The notes beneath the pieces are model-generated. The model ran no database searches and was not told the origin of the DNA. It worked only from the letters and a program-made list of their open reading frames with translations. Shown piece by piece: positions 1 to 11,782 of a DNA stretch of 64,000 nucleotides. Each line of letters starts with the position of its first letter. The stretch's first letter is position 1. The position numbers and the translations under genes are program-made. The DNA is from Conoideocrella luteorostrata (Eukaryota > Ascomycota > Sordariomycetes > Hypocreales > Clavicipitaceae): NCBI GenBank assembly GCA_032433595.1, contig JASWJB010000094.1, positions 62,001 through 126,000 on the forward strand. The letters run 5' to 3'.

Positions 1-2656
1 CTCTCCCCGTTTTGATACGATTAGAATAACTAGCACAGCGTGGGTGTTATCTGTAGAACGTAACAAAGTCAGCTTTATAGCTCAAAATATAAAAGTAAAA
101 ATACCTCATGCCAAAAAAAAAAGTACAAGTTACATACCTCTCTTGATTATATTGCGAGCTAGAGTCACAGGTTCGCCACAAATAAAAGTTGTGTTCGAAG
201 CAACATCACCACCAGCTGTGAGTTCTACTAACGTGCCGTTCCGGTGAACCAGAGTGATGGAGGGCCGCTCCAGGTCAAAATTCGGATCGAAGAAGAATGC
301 CGCTGGTCGTTGAACGGAAACTTCAAGGGGTACTGATCGGCCCCATTTATGGTCCGTTAGGTTCCAAAATGACACCCTCGACGTGGACAACAGAGCAAGC
401 CAGGTGGATGAATCATCGATAGCTATGGATAGTATCGGAAATGGGCATTGTTCAGTATCATTACCGTCAGCAACGACGTAGCTTGTTCCGGATCCACGAA
501 TATCCCAAAATCTGACAACTCGATCAAGACCTACTGATAGAATATGCCCGGATTTCGATTTGCTCAACATTGCCACATCAAGTACATGTCCCCGTCCCAT
601 GGATTTGATTGATACCATCGGATAATCGGACTGCTCCTGATTACTTCTGAGCTCCGCATCGTCGCCCCATAAGAGATAGTTCATAAGCAGCCGAAGAGCG
701 GCGGCAATTACCACAACGATAACGATGAACCATGACAATTGGTGATGAATAAAATCATAGGCTGCAGGCAGGAGCGTTGGCTCTTTACTATGTGGTATTC
801 GGTCTGAATTTTTCTTCACAAATACCAGTGGCTCGAAGACTCTAGCCACATAGCTATACGCCGTTGGTTTGATGAGTCGAATGACTTCTTGAGCTGTTTC
901 ATGGTCCTGGTTGCGTATCCATGAGGCGTGGCTTCTGGCTTGATGCAATCCTTTTAAAAATGATGCTTCTGCATTTCGTCGTCCTTGGACATCATTAGAG
1001 CCTCTGTAGAACCGCAGAATTTTATGAAACATATGATCGTCACCAAAGAAGTGCCATTGTGCGATGATAACAAAACCAATCATAATAACTGTGCCAGCAA
1101 TTCGAGTTGACCACGCAATTTTGCCTTGGAAGAACCCGTCAACCCATGGGCCACGATCACTCAGGGAGTGCTTACGTCGACTCTGTCGCAAAGCGGCTTT
1201 AGCGAGAGCATCGCCGAGCTCCATTCGTCTTACATCAACACTAAGGACAGATAAGAAGAAGGTAGAGAGGTAAAAGAAGTCGAAAACGATAGCAACCGCT
1301 GCGAAGACGCAGAAGGCTGACACACCAGGAGATACCAAGCGGGAGAGCCCAGCGAGAATCAGCAAATTTTGCGTAGAACTAGCCAACGCTGTATGGGCGG
1401 TTTGTCCAAATGCATAGCCAATCCTGTTGCTCGTACTATCTTCGAACGGGGTAAGAATGACAGCATTTATGAGGCGAAGTATGTTCTCCAAGCTCATGGA
1501 AAATACGACCAGAGGATATGCCGCTTGCGGAATTCGAGACAGATCGAACTTAAATATAGCGCAAACCGTGAAGCTGGACATGATTGAAAAAGCTACTTGC
1601 GTGACAATAGTAGTTATAAGTCCAATTTTGGACTTGACTGCTCGTAGCTTGGACAGACTTATCAGGAAATAAAATAACGCCAAACCGTAGGCCAATGCCA
1701 GACTGAGAATATCCTGAGCCGACATGGGACGGAACTGAAACTCATACATTTCGCTCCTTGTGGACCGTCCGTCGGCTGGATAAACATCGAATCGGTCAGC
1801 AACTTTCTCAGGGAGAGACGAGGTCTTTCTTTCCCACTCGTGGCCGACAGGAGAATCCTTGAGGTAGAGAAGTGTTATCACAATGGCATCTGCAGCTACC
1901 AACCGTCTATCTTCAAAACGTTTCCCGCTGAATACGACGGAGTGGCGAAGTGTCGTATTAGCAAAGTTAGATTGATTTTTACCCTCGTTAATAGTCGAGA
2001 GAATGTCTGGGTCTGCTAAAATTCTGCTGCGAGAGTATTGCCAGTATATCAATGGTGAATGAAAGAACCAAGACCGGGGAGTGAGTCCATTGGAAATGTG
2101 CAGTGCATCCCGTTGAGCCAGACTTATCGAGCCGTCGTTAGGGTCTTTTACACCGCTGTGCAACGTGTTTCTTGGACTAAAATATTCGGTATCGCCTAAA
2201 AGTTCGTTCTGAAGATCTAACGCTGACGCGAGTAAGTCGGCATTGAGAGCTTCCATATAGCTGGAGTGCACCCAAATGCTCCTCATGATGATATCCGGCT
2301 CGACGGTAGCACCATATGTGATAGGCTGGGCAACTGTCCAGACATGGTGTGGTACGTAGGACGCCCCATTGACGAAGTCGCGAGTGAATAAATAAGGGAT
2401 AGGATAGATAAGAGCCGTTGCCACAGTTGCAGAAATGAGGACGGCAGTGATGACATGGCATGCAACATACCGCCCATACATGGCAAAGCCCCTGCGAAGA
2501 GGATGTGACGGCGCAAGATCGGGAGGCTCCGTAGTCCTACATTTTGTTAGTGTACTTTACTCTGCAGGTTTGTGCTAGGTGATATTGACTATCGTAGAGA
2601 GATCTCAACATGCTCAAACCTTACCCTCTAAGTGGATATAACAAGTACCAGATCAT
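1..2656 (-). CDS. SREBP cleavage-activating protein (SCAP)-like sterol sensor, partial
   Basis: SCAP escorts the membrane-bound transcription factor SREBP from the ER to the Golgi when sterols (in fungi, also oxygen) are low. Spliced as 2656-2625, 2536-138 and 50 to beyond 1, with introns of 88 and 87 bp. The first exon encodes only MIWYLLYPLRG and reads in frame into TTEPPDLAPSHPLRRGF, the usual fungal SCAP N-terminus. One membrane segment lies near residues 38-60. A multi-span sterol-sensing domain covers about residues 286-460, and further membrane segments follow. The C-terminal part carries WD40 repeats (DRVVRFWDIRG) that normally bind SREBP. After the sixth segment, in the expected cytosolic loop, stands MELGDA (residues 449-454), close to the COPII-sorting MELADL of animal SCAP. 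The C-terminus lies outside the window. Family call firm; partner SREBP is not here. Confidence 0.9.
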
Positions 2657-3981
2657 GTTGTCGAACAATCAGAGTTGGGGATGTACGGTCGGCTTGATGC
2701 CTCCAGCTAAAGCAGTGTCGTATTTCGGCAAAACCGCACAGTCGAGTATATAGGCAAGCACTGAACTCTGCGGACGGTATGATTGTCCTCGTTGCGTGTC
2801 ATCCAGAAGCGCCGGCAAGCCTGGGCATTGTTGCCTGAACAGTTGTCAGCATGCGCCGATCGGTGGTTTCAATTGTCAGTTGGATTCGCATACTGCCACA
2901 GAGGCTAGCAATAACAGTTTGGATCTGGGTAAATAGGGCAGTTCACACAAACCTCCTCTTCAAGCCTAGTAAGCGCACAAAAGTTCCATATGGCCCTGGA
3001 AATGAAATCGATGTTGCTCGAATATTGGGACAGATCTGTGTTCCGATCAAATGATGGATGGAAAGAAGCCAAGGCACCTGGAGCTTGAGGTTCTACTAGA
3101 GTGCCCAGTGCCCAGGCAACTAGGTAGCAGGTTAGGGAGTGAGTGACCCACAAGGGCGGGGAGCTTTCGGGAGTTCCAGTGCTGCGATCAGGCTGAACAA
3201 GGTTACCGTTTGTCGATTTGTCTGGTCTCAAGTACCGCTCGCATGCAATCACGACGGTCCGTGAGCTAAATCCGCCTAACAAAATTGTTAGTGGAGGCTT
3301 AATGAATGTGGACACTGTCCGTGTGGTTGACGACTAGCGGCATTTAAACGCAATTCGGCTTAGGTAGTAGACTGGTGCCTAGAAACAAGCAGTGGAACCT
3401 GTAATTCCGAGTTTTTCTGTAGTAATGGGTTTACTAACAAAAAGTTTCGGAATTACTGCGAACCCACTGTTAACTGTCTTGTGTGATTCCCAACTCCGTG
3501 CTCTCTGCTGTTGAATAATATTGATGCCGGCCAACTCGCAGCAGTGCACTTATTTGTTATTGACACCATCAACCATCAACCCAAAATCCCACCAGTGTCA
3601 ACTTCGGCACAAGCTCGGCATAGCCTCTTTGCACATACTTGCCTATCTACTACTCCGTAATATATTGGATAAAAACACGGACACAGTTTGGGCTAAGCTA
3701 GTCGAACGCCGCATACTAATGCTTGGGGCAAATAGTTTTAAGTTCCCAAGTAGCCGAAACCTCGACACCTGCACGTTCGCGTAGACTTGGCACACCGGAC
3801 CCTTAAGCCCACTACAACTGGAGGAGATTATTACCATCGTGGCTAAATTGGCCTTGCTTTGTCGCATACCTCTAGTTACAAGGAAGCTGAGCGAAGTGCT
3901 TGACGCTCTATCAATTCCGTTGACCCAGAGCTCAAATTTGGTTGCCGTTTTGTCAGTCCCTAGGCAAAAGACCTTCAAATA
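2657..3981. promoter_or_regulatory. Divergent intergenic region between SCAP and the JmjC gene
   Basis: About 1.3 kb separates the two divergent start codons, so it should hold both promoters. Several open frames cross it (for example 2905-3315 minus and 3643-3993 minus), but none resembles a known family or has a convincing start. One exact TACTCCGTA motif, recurrent in this window, sits at 3651-3659. No clear TATA box was found. Confidence 0.5.
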
Positions 3982-5341
3982 ATGATGACTCAAATCGAGT
4001 CGGCACTTCGGGAACTCATATCTACATATTATGAACTGAACAGCTCAGTCATCGACGAGCTTGATTCTGAGCCGAGCCCTCTAGAGTTTATGCGTTATGT
4101 CTCTCGAAATACACCATTTGTTGTCAGAGGAGGGGCTTCATCATGGAAAGCCACGCAGGAATGGAATGCTGCGTATCTCAGATCAGCTCTCGCTGGCCAA
4201 ACGGTGAATGTTGCTGTGACACCGCATGGGTTCGTATGGCGATTGATGCCGTTGTTTGTGCCACCTCTCACAGGCTTCTCTGAAGGGTGCATTTTACTTT
4301 TTGGGCTTTCAAATTCAACCATAACATGGTCTACCACTGCATGGAATGTTTTCTGACTTGACAGTGTCTAGCAACGCCGACTCGCCTACCTTGTCACCAA
4401 AACATAGCGTCACGGTTCTATCAAAGCCGCACGAAGAGCCTCAATTTTTCGACGACTTTCTCAAGTATGTCATACAGCAGGAAAAAGGCGACAGCGTGCC
4501 AAGAGACTCTGAAGTGCGGTACGCGCAAACTCGTCAGTCCTCTTCCCTTGTTTTCTGTTCAGCCCTGCCAGCCACGGTGCTTAGCATATGAACATCATTT
4601 AGCATGGACTAAATATTCCAGCATATTTAGAAAATGATAACTTTCGGGATGAGTACTCTTGCTTGTTTCCCGATGCCCAGAAGGATATTCCATTCGCACG
4701 AATAGCCTTGCAAAAGGACCCTGATGCCGTAAATCTCTGGATTGGAAACTCAAAGTCAGTTACCGCAACCCACAAGGATAACTTCGAGAATATATTTGTA
4801 CAGGTAATTGGCAGGAAGCACTTTGTACTGCTTCCGCCAGTTTGCCATCCTTGCATGAACGAGGTTTTTCTTACACAAGCTACGTATGAGCGCGATGACG
4901 GCAAATTGTCCATTCGCCTCGATAAAAATGCGGACTTAGTGCCATTTGTGACATGGGACCCCGACCATCCCGAAACTAACTCTACCGTACTATCTAAATA
5001 TGCGCATCCAATGAGAGTTACCTTGAACCCTGGAGACATGTTGTACTTACCTGCCATGTGGTGAGTTGATGCAAACATGAGGACTTGTCAGCAGTATACC
5101 AATGAATTAAAAAAAATTAATAGGTATCACAAAGTGAGTCAGTCTAGCGGTCCTGATGACGAAGGTTTTGTTGTTGCCATTAACTACTGGTTAGTCTCAA
5201 ACCCCTGCCTAACAGGTTTTACTTACTCTATTAATAATACTACACAGGTACGATATGGACTTCACTGGGCCACTCTATCCTGTCGTTTCTCTCATACGCT
5301 CTTTGTCAAATACTACTGCCACAGATCATTCGAAAGTATGA
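3982..5341 (+). CDS. JmjC-domain hydroxylase, JMJD7-like
   Basis: A 2-oxoglutarate- and Fe(II)-dependent oxygenase of the JMJD7 type; the human enzyme hydroxylates a lysine of DRG GTPases. Five exons: 3982-4229, 4372-4532, 4622-5060, 5124-5189, 5248-5341, giving 335 residues. The iron ligands are visible as H187-x-D189 (in TATHKDNFEN) and H285 (in WYHKVSQS). Positions and length match the JMJD7 family well. The cofactor-binding strand LWIGNSKSVTATHKDN and the late double-stranded beta-helix stretch LNPGDMLYLPAMWYHK are intact. The first intron uses the weak donor GTTCGT, chosen because it restores the conserved VTPHGNAD. The gene is tail to tail with SPB1, 74 bp apart. Assignment to JMJD7 rather than another small JmjC protein rests on overall similarity; the substrate in fungi is inferred. 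Confidence 0.88.
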
Positions 5342-5415
5342 TGAATACGAGGGATACTCTAAATATTGGGTTCGCTGCTTATGCAAAGTAGATCGCATAT
5401 TTGATCATGATAAAT

Positions 5416-8054
5416 TCACCTCTTCTTCTTCTGTACACTCCTCTTTTGAGCTCTCAGCTCTTTCTTCATTCTCGGGTCCACCATGCGATAGCGCCCCTTA
5501 ACACCCTTTGGCCTTCCTTGGAGCCCTCTGTTCAACCCGCGTGCCACAACCAGCTTGGCCGGTTGAGACGGCTTCTTTCGAGCGGCTTTACTTAAGAGCT
5601 TCGTTATGCTGCTGGCCTTCTCCTTCTCCGTCATACCTTCGTCGTTGGCAAGCATGTCCGACTTCTTCTTGAGCTTTTCTAGCTTCTGAGCAGCCTTGAA
5701 CTTCTTCCTTGCCTTAGCTTCCCGAACCTTCTTGATTGGTCGAGCATTGAAGGCTCGAAACTTTTCTTTGATCGCATTTGCAGCAGCCTTGGTGATAGGT
5801 TTTTGAGGTTTGTCGTGTTTGCCTTCATCATCGATGAACCACTCTGGTAGCCCATCTTTGTCTCGGAAAGCCATTTTGTTAAAGCCATCGTCAATCATAT
5901 CATGACTTGTCTTCTCGCCAGTAGCGAGTTGATGTGCAAGTGTCATTGCTTCGGCTGTAATAATATCGATGTCTGGAAATCCTTGTCAGTTGATATTGCC
6001 GGTTTTCATCAAAGGGCAGTTTTGTTGGCTACGTACCTAGCCTGCCGTCGGGAAGACGCTTTTCTTCCTCCCAGTCATCTTCATGATTGTGTTTGATAAC
6101 TTCAAATTCACCGTCCGATTCATCGTTATTGCCGTGATTATATGTCTGCGCCGGCTTTGATCCTCCAGCCGTCTTGTCAGTGAAAGCATCAAGCCCCTTC
6201 GGCTGCTTTTTGGTGCGTCGCTTGATGGCAATGTCATCGTTAGTGTTGGATTTTGCTACGCTAACAGTACTCTCCACTTCATTACCGGTTATGTCCTTGA
6301 AGAATTCTTGGCCGAAGAAAGCGGCGGCTCTTTTAGAAAGGCCATCCGCTGATGGCTCATTATCGTCAAGATCTGTCAATAGGCTGCTGTTGTTGGGATG
6401 TTCTTCGTCATCGTCCGAGGAATTATCCTCCTCCTCCAACTCACTTGATTCAGACCTCTCGGCTAGTTTATCGGCAGAGAGACCCTCCCATTCGTCATCG
6501 TCATGCTCCTCCCTAGCCTTCTTTGCTCGATACTTTGCATCTGCCTCAGCCTTTCGATCTCGGTAATTTTCATACATGGAGTCCAATTCTCGTTCCAAGC
6601 GATCTTCTTCTTCGTCGCTTTCGCTTTCGTCACCACGTGAGCCATCAGCGCCGTTCTGGGTAGCTGGCTGGACATGATTGGGCACCACCACCATTTTGCC
6701 ACGAGATAGCCTGCGTAACGTATTGGAATTGTCTGCAGACTTCATGGAAAACATAGCACCTTCCCCAATCGGCCCGGATTCCTCCATGCCAATGTCCATG
6801 GGAGCAACCATATTTAGCTGCATGCGAACAACATCACGCTGTTTCTTCTCGTTCTCTTTACGTCGTTCTCGTTTTCTCTTTGCACTCTCCTTATCTTTCA
6901 TATTCCGCAACTCTTCTTGAATTCGAAGCTCTTCATCCATTGGTTCAACCTCCACGACCTCATCGCCAGCAACTGCCTCTATCATCTTTTTCTCTTTGTC
7001 CGAGAACCCAAAAATGCCTCTTACCTTGAGCCGCCATTTCAGCAGGAGTTTAAAATCCTTCCGGCCCAAAACTTTAAGATCTTGGCAGCAAGTTCGAACT
7101 TCTTGGGTGGTTTCAGGGAGTTTGTCTAAGGCCGCCAAAGCCACGTCCCCATTTCTTGGCTGCTCAAAGGTGAGTTTATTACTGGATCCTAGAATTGCGA
7201 TTGGATCCGTCGTCTGAATGAATTCGCTCGCAAGAACTTCTTTAAACTGAGTATAGTCACCTTCATCATAACCATCTCGCTTTCTTTTTTTGACTTCAGG
7301 GTTGTAGACCTTGGCTTCATTGTTTGGTGTAGCGCCAGCCAGCTCCGCAAAAACATAGCGTGGATCAAGAAATCGGGGGTCGATGCGCTTAGGGGCTTTA
7401 AATCCCCTACAGACAACGAAAATTTCTGCAGATACGTTTCGAGACGACGGTGGCTTCGTAGCTTCAACTTTCGTGAACAGTTGATTTAACACCCACAGCA
7501 ACGGGTTATAATCTTTAGATCGGAAAACTTTGGTCACAAATGTGCCTCCCTCAACGAGGAATTCGGTTGCCAATTTCATAGATTGCAAGGCTAGTTCAGC
7601 CTGGTTGAAAGAGTCCTGGACCCAAGCTGTACCAACGTTTGGAGCACCATCATGCAACACAGTATCTGCCTTCCAGGTTTTTAAATGCTGTCGAATCGTG
7701 GCGCGGCACTTTTCGGTAGTAATATCACTTTGGAAAGTAATGACCCTGGGAATTGGCTTGATTGGTGCCAGATCAACACCTACAATCAAACTATTGACAG
7801 GCATTACCTCGGCTGCAACTTGAGACCACGACTAATTGGCATCGTCAGCTATTGAACAAGAACGTAATTGGGCACGACAGACCTACACCGGGTGCAGCAC
7901 AAAGATCCAGAAGGACCTTACTCTTCTCCAAGAATCCATACTTCTTATTCAATTGAATAAGTTTGAAGGCAGCTCTGGCGCGGTAGCCTTTCTCCTTGGC
8001 AAGCTTATACCATTTGTCGAGACGGCCCTTGCCGTGCTTTTTCTGAATCGCCAT
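5416..8054 (-). CDS. SPB1: 27S pre-rRNA 2'-O-methyltransferase SPB1
   Basis: Nucleolar FtsJ/RrmJ-family methyltransferase that methylates a guanosine in the A-loop of 25S rRNA and is needed for 60S subunit maturation. Three exons: 8054-7887, 7831-6037, 5972-5416, giving 839 residues, the usual SPB1 length. The N-terminal FtsJ domain shows the SAM-binding motif [19 protein letters not shown], recreated by the first splice. The K-D-K-E catalytic residues are visible in [23 protein letters not shown] and [11 protein letters not shown] charged central region with long acidic and lysine-rich stretches follows. The C-terminal Spb1_C domain ends in a basic tail rich in K and R, typical of a nucleolar protein. 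It shares a 390-bp divergent promoter with MGM1. All hallmarks are present and confidence is high. Confidence 0.96.
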
Positions 8055-8444
8055 GATGGCGGATGAAGTAAATTGTTGATGCCGTTTCTCTAGACGAGGC
8101 GCCGCGAAACTAGAAATTTCGTTCCAAAAAGTTCTCGATAAGATGCGTCACGTGGAGATAACTATTATTGCACATGTACTTCAATGCCCCACCCCTGCCT
8201 AATTGTTTATCAGCATCGCAAGGGTTCAGTGGCGCATGTGGGTATCCAGTGCCAGAGCCAAACTAAACTTGGGAAATTCAATGAGTGATGCCTGCAATAT
8301 TTCTTCTATAATACAATACACGGAGCCCATACTATCGCGAATGCCAAACCATAGGTCATCCATACCGCCCTTCTCCCTTCAGGGTCTGATGAAGGGCCAT
8401 ACTCGCAACTCGATATCAGCGTTTCACTAAAGATTCCCGCTGCA
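8055..8444. promoter_or_regulatory. Divergent promoter between SPB1 and MGM1
   Basis: These 390 bases separate two divergent start codons and must carry both core promoters. No clear TATA box or repeat stands out. Short open frames in it look spurious. Confidence 0.5.
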
Positions 8445-11336
8445 ATGAGCGGAAAGGCCCTGACCACTGGCTTCCGGCCTGCTACGCGACGCGCACCCGT
8501 CCACGCTATCCGGCACCTACATCGAATTCCCTCTGGAGGCCTATTACGAGCAGATGCATCGATTCGTGCAACTAGGAAGCGCATGTGGATAGAAGGAAAT
8601 GCTTTCCACAACGCTGTGATTGTGCGAAATGCCTCCTTTGCCAGGCTCCTACCCAAGCTGGTAGTGAAGTTCGCCAGAATACCCGCCATGTTTGGTGGCT
8701 TGGCTATTGGAGCTTTTGCCTGGGTTCAGTATCAAGCAAATCGTACGTTATATATGGTCCTCATGTAAGCTTCCGACCGAAAATATTCTGACTCCAAACA
8801 GAGGCCGGCACTTACGCTATTGAGCTATTCAACACAACTAAAGAAGCGGTCTCGTCAACGGCAACGAGTTTATTTGATACAGCGAAAGATGTCGCCTTAC
8901 AAACTCGACAAGGGTGGGAGAACACCAAGGAGCATGTGGAAACGCCCGACTGGCTTAAACGAATATGGCGAATACATGAAGAGATAGGCACTGGAGGTTC
9001 GGGCGGTCCGGGTGGCGATGATGACCCGAAACGCAGCAAAACAGGTACGGCAGTGGCTATCGGCGCTTCCGCTGCAGCATATGGTTACGAAAACTCGGAA
9101 GAAACAGACCCCCGAGATGCCGAAGAAGTTGCAAGAGACGACCAGATGATGGTTTTGACAAAGAAGATGATCGAAATACGGAGCATACTACAAAAAGTTG
9201 ATCAGTCTAACTCGTTAACTCTCCCATCTATTGTTGTCATTGGATCGCAGTCATCAGGAAAGAGTTCAGTCTTGGAAGCGATTGTTGGTCACGAATTTCT
9301 CCCCAAAGGTTCAAATATGGTAACCAGAAGGCCGATTGAGCTCACGCTGGTCAACACTCCTGGGACCGGTGAAGAATATGGAGAGTTCCCTGGCCTAGGA
9401 TTTAGACGCATCACAGATTTTTCGTCTATTCAGAGGACACTCACGGAGCTCAACATGGCGGTGACTGACGCTGAATGTGTCTCTGATGACCCCATACACC
9501 TTACTATTTACTCACCAAATGTTCCGGACTTATCTCTTATCGACTTACCAGGTTACATTCAAGTTGTTGGGCAGAACCAGCCTCTCCAGCTTAAGCAGAA
9601 AATATCAGAGCTATGCGACAAATACATCCAGCCTCCCAATGTTATCCTTGCTATCTCAGCAGCCGACGTGGATCTCGCAAATTCCACGGCTTTAAGAGCA
9701 TCTCGTAGAGTGGACCCCAGAGGTGAGAGAACTATTGGTGTCATTACGAAGATGGATCTGGTTGATCCCATTCGTGGCGCGTCAATTCTCGGCGACAAGC
9801 AATATTCCCTGAGACTCGGTTATGTTGGTGTCGTCTCCAAGGCGCCGCCTACACAGGGCCTATTCAAGATTGGGCCTGCAAACTTGATGTCAGCGATCGC
9901 CAAGCATGAAAATGATTTCTTCTCATCACACCCGCTGGAGTTTGGTCCAGATGCGGGTGTTAATGTTGGCACGACAACATTGCGGAAGAAATTAATGAAT
10001 GTTCTTGAGCAAACCATGTCTGCTAGTCTGCAGAGTACCAGCAATGCCATTCGGCAGGAGCTTGAAGAAGCAACGTACGAGTTCAAGGTGCAATATAATG
10101 ACAGGCCGCTCTCTGCCGAGTCGTATTTAGCAGAGAGCTTGGATGCCTTCAAACATGCATTCAAGCAGTTTACAGAGGAATTTGGCAGACCTCAAATGCG
10201 AGAACTACTTAAGGGCGAGCTTAATCAAAAAGTCCTGGACCTTTTAGCTGCCAGATATTGGAACAAGCCTATCACAGATCTCTCGGCGGCTCAAATAGAC
10301 CCGGATCGCATTACAGACCTTCCAAAGGCCGACCCCAACTCGTTATACTGGCGCAGACAGCTTGACGCTTCAGCTTCGGCACTCACGAAACTCGGAGTGG
10401 GACGTTTGGCTACCACAGTCGTAGCGTCTGCTTTGCAGAGCCACGTTGATCAACTGCTCAATAACTCCAACTTCGCAGCTCATCCTTTCGCCCGTCAGGC
10501 AATTATAGAGGCAGCATCAACCATTCTCAACGAAAAGTTCTATAGCACCAGTGATCAGGTCGAGAATTGCATCAAACCATTCAAATTTGAAATCGAGATT
10601 GAAGAGCGTGAGTGGTCTCAAGGGCGGCAACATGTCGGAGAAGTTTTAAAAAAGGAGCTGTATGACTGTGAAGCCGCTTTGAATGGTCTCGAGACATCTA
10701 TTGGTGGCCGTCGAAAGATGAAAGAAGTGATTAACTTCATTGACAAGACACGGAAGGGCGACATTATAGTCGACGGGGATGGTCGAAGTGGCGCCGGGGG
10801 TTTCAGCGCTTCTCTCCTTGCCAAAGGTTTGTCCCTTCTATTTTTCTCGAGGAAGACGTCTGAGCTAGTTGAATCCGTCATTCTAACAAGCAATAGGGCG
10901 CGAGGCGGTATTTCTTCGTGATCGTGCCGATATTATCAGCATGCGTCTTATGGCAGTAAAGTCTAAACAATGTGCGTCTGTCAAAAACAAGTATTTCTGC
11001 CCTGAGGTGTTTCTTGATGCTGCTGCTTCGAAATTAGCTTCTACGGCAGTTCTTTTCCTTAATGTGGAATTGCTCTCTGAGTTTTACTACAACTTTCCCA
11101 GAGAGTTAGATCTTCGCCTCGGGCGACATCTGACAGACGACGAGGTCGAGAAATTCGCCAAGGAAGATCCCAAGATCCGTCGTCATTTAGAGGTTATTCG
11201 TAGGAAAGAACTACTGGAGCTCGTCCTAGAGAAAATGGACAGTTTGAGGAAGCTAGAAGGTCGCGAACGCGAACGATTGACAAGTGGACGACGACGCGAT
11301 GGAGAGAAGCAGCGTGGTAGATGGGGATTATTCTAA
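8445..11336 (+). CDS. MGM1: Dynamin-like GTPase MGM1 (mitochondrial inner-membrane fusion)
   Basis: Mgm1/OPA1 drives mitochondrial inner-membrane fusion and cristae maintenance. Exons 8445-8742, 8802-10826 and 10897-11336 give 920 residues. The N-terminus is rich in R and A with few acidic residues, as expected for a matrix-targeting signal. It is followed by a hydrophobic segment (about residues 80-97) with glycine and alanine, where processing yields long and short forms. The GTPase domain has the P-loop GSQSSGKSS (residues 247-255), DLPG (from 347) and TKMD (415-418). Middle and GTPase-effector regions complete the dynamin layout. The second splice rebuilds AKGREAVFLRDRADIISMRL, a conserved join, so the 70-bp intron is secure. 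The C-terminus is long, charged and helical. The gene is convergent with the ZRG17-type gene. Confidence 0.96.
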
Positions 11337-11782
11337 GTTCGAAGCAATCGATATTTAAGCAGTCCTAGTTGTTGACGCACGTGTCAATGAGTGCCGGGGT
11401 TTATGGGTTCTGTTTATCCTATTCACGCAGATTGGCATGGTTGTACTGTTTGCCATCAATCTTACTTGTTCATCTGTATGGGATTCTTGTTTTGTCATCA
11501 AAAGATTCAAACGCTCTCTCCCCTCTGTGTTATAAGATACACGCTTCTAGGATCAGTGGCAAGGGGTAAGGCAACTTGTGTCTAGCATCCCCCCAATTTC
11601 GTGTACTCTGTATATCCATTTCATACCTATCAGAGGTCGCTGCTTCTACTGCTATATCCATGGGCCATTCACAATCCAGCTTTGCCAAGTTTGATCATGA
11701 GTATTTGAAGTGTTGCTAGGCGAGAAAATCGATACTCCTAGTAAAATAAAAAAGGTGGTTCTCGGAATATGCTGCAGGTCCC
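11337..11782. other. Convergent 3' intergenic region (MGM1 / ZRG17-type gene)
   Basis: These 446 bases lie between two convergent stop codons and probably hold both 3' untranslated regions and poly(A) sites. Small open frames here have no recognisable features. Confidence 0.5.

Noticed and set aside
2905..3315. Minus-strand open frame of 136 codons upstream of SCAP
   Set aside because: No recognisable domain, no clear start context, and it lies in what should be a divergent promoter.
3643..3993. Minus-strand frame of 116 codons overlapping the JmjC start
   Set aside because: Overlaps the start of a firm gene on the other strand and has no family features.
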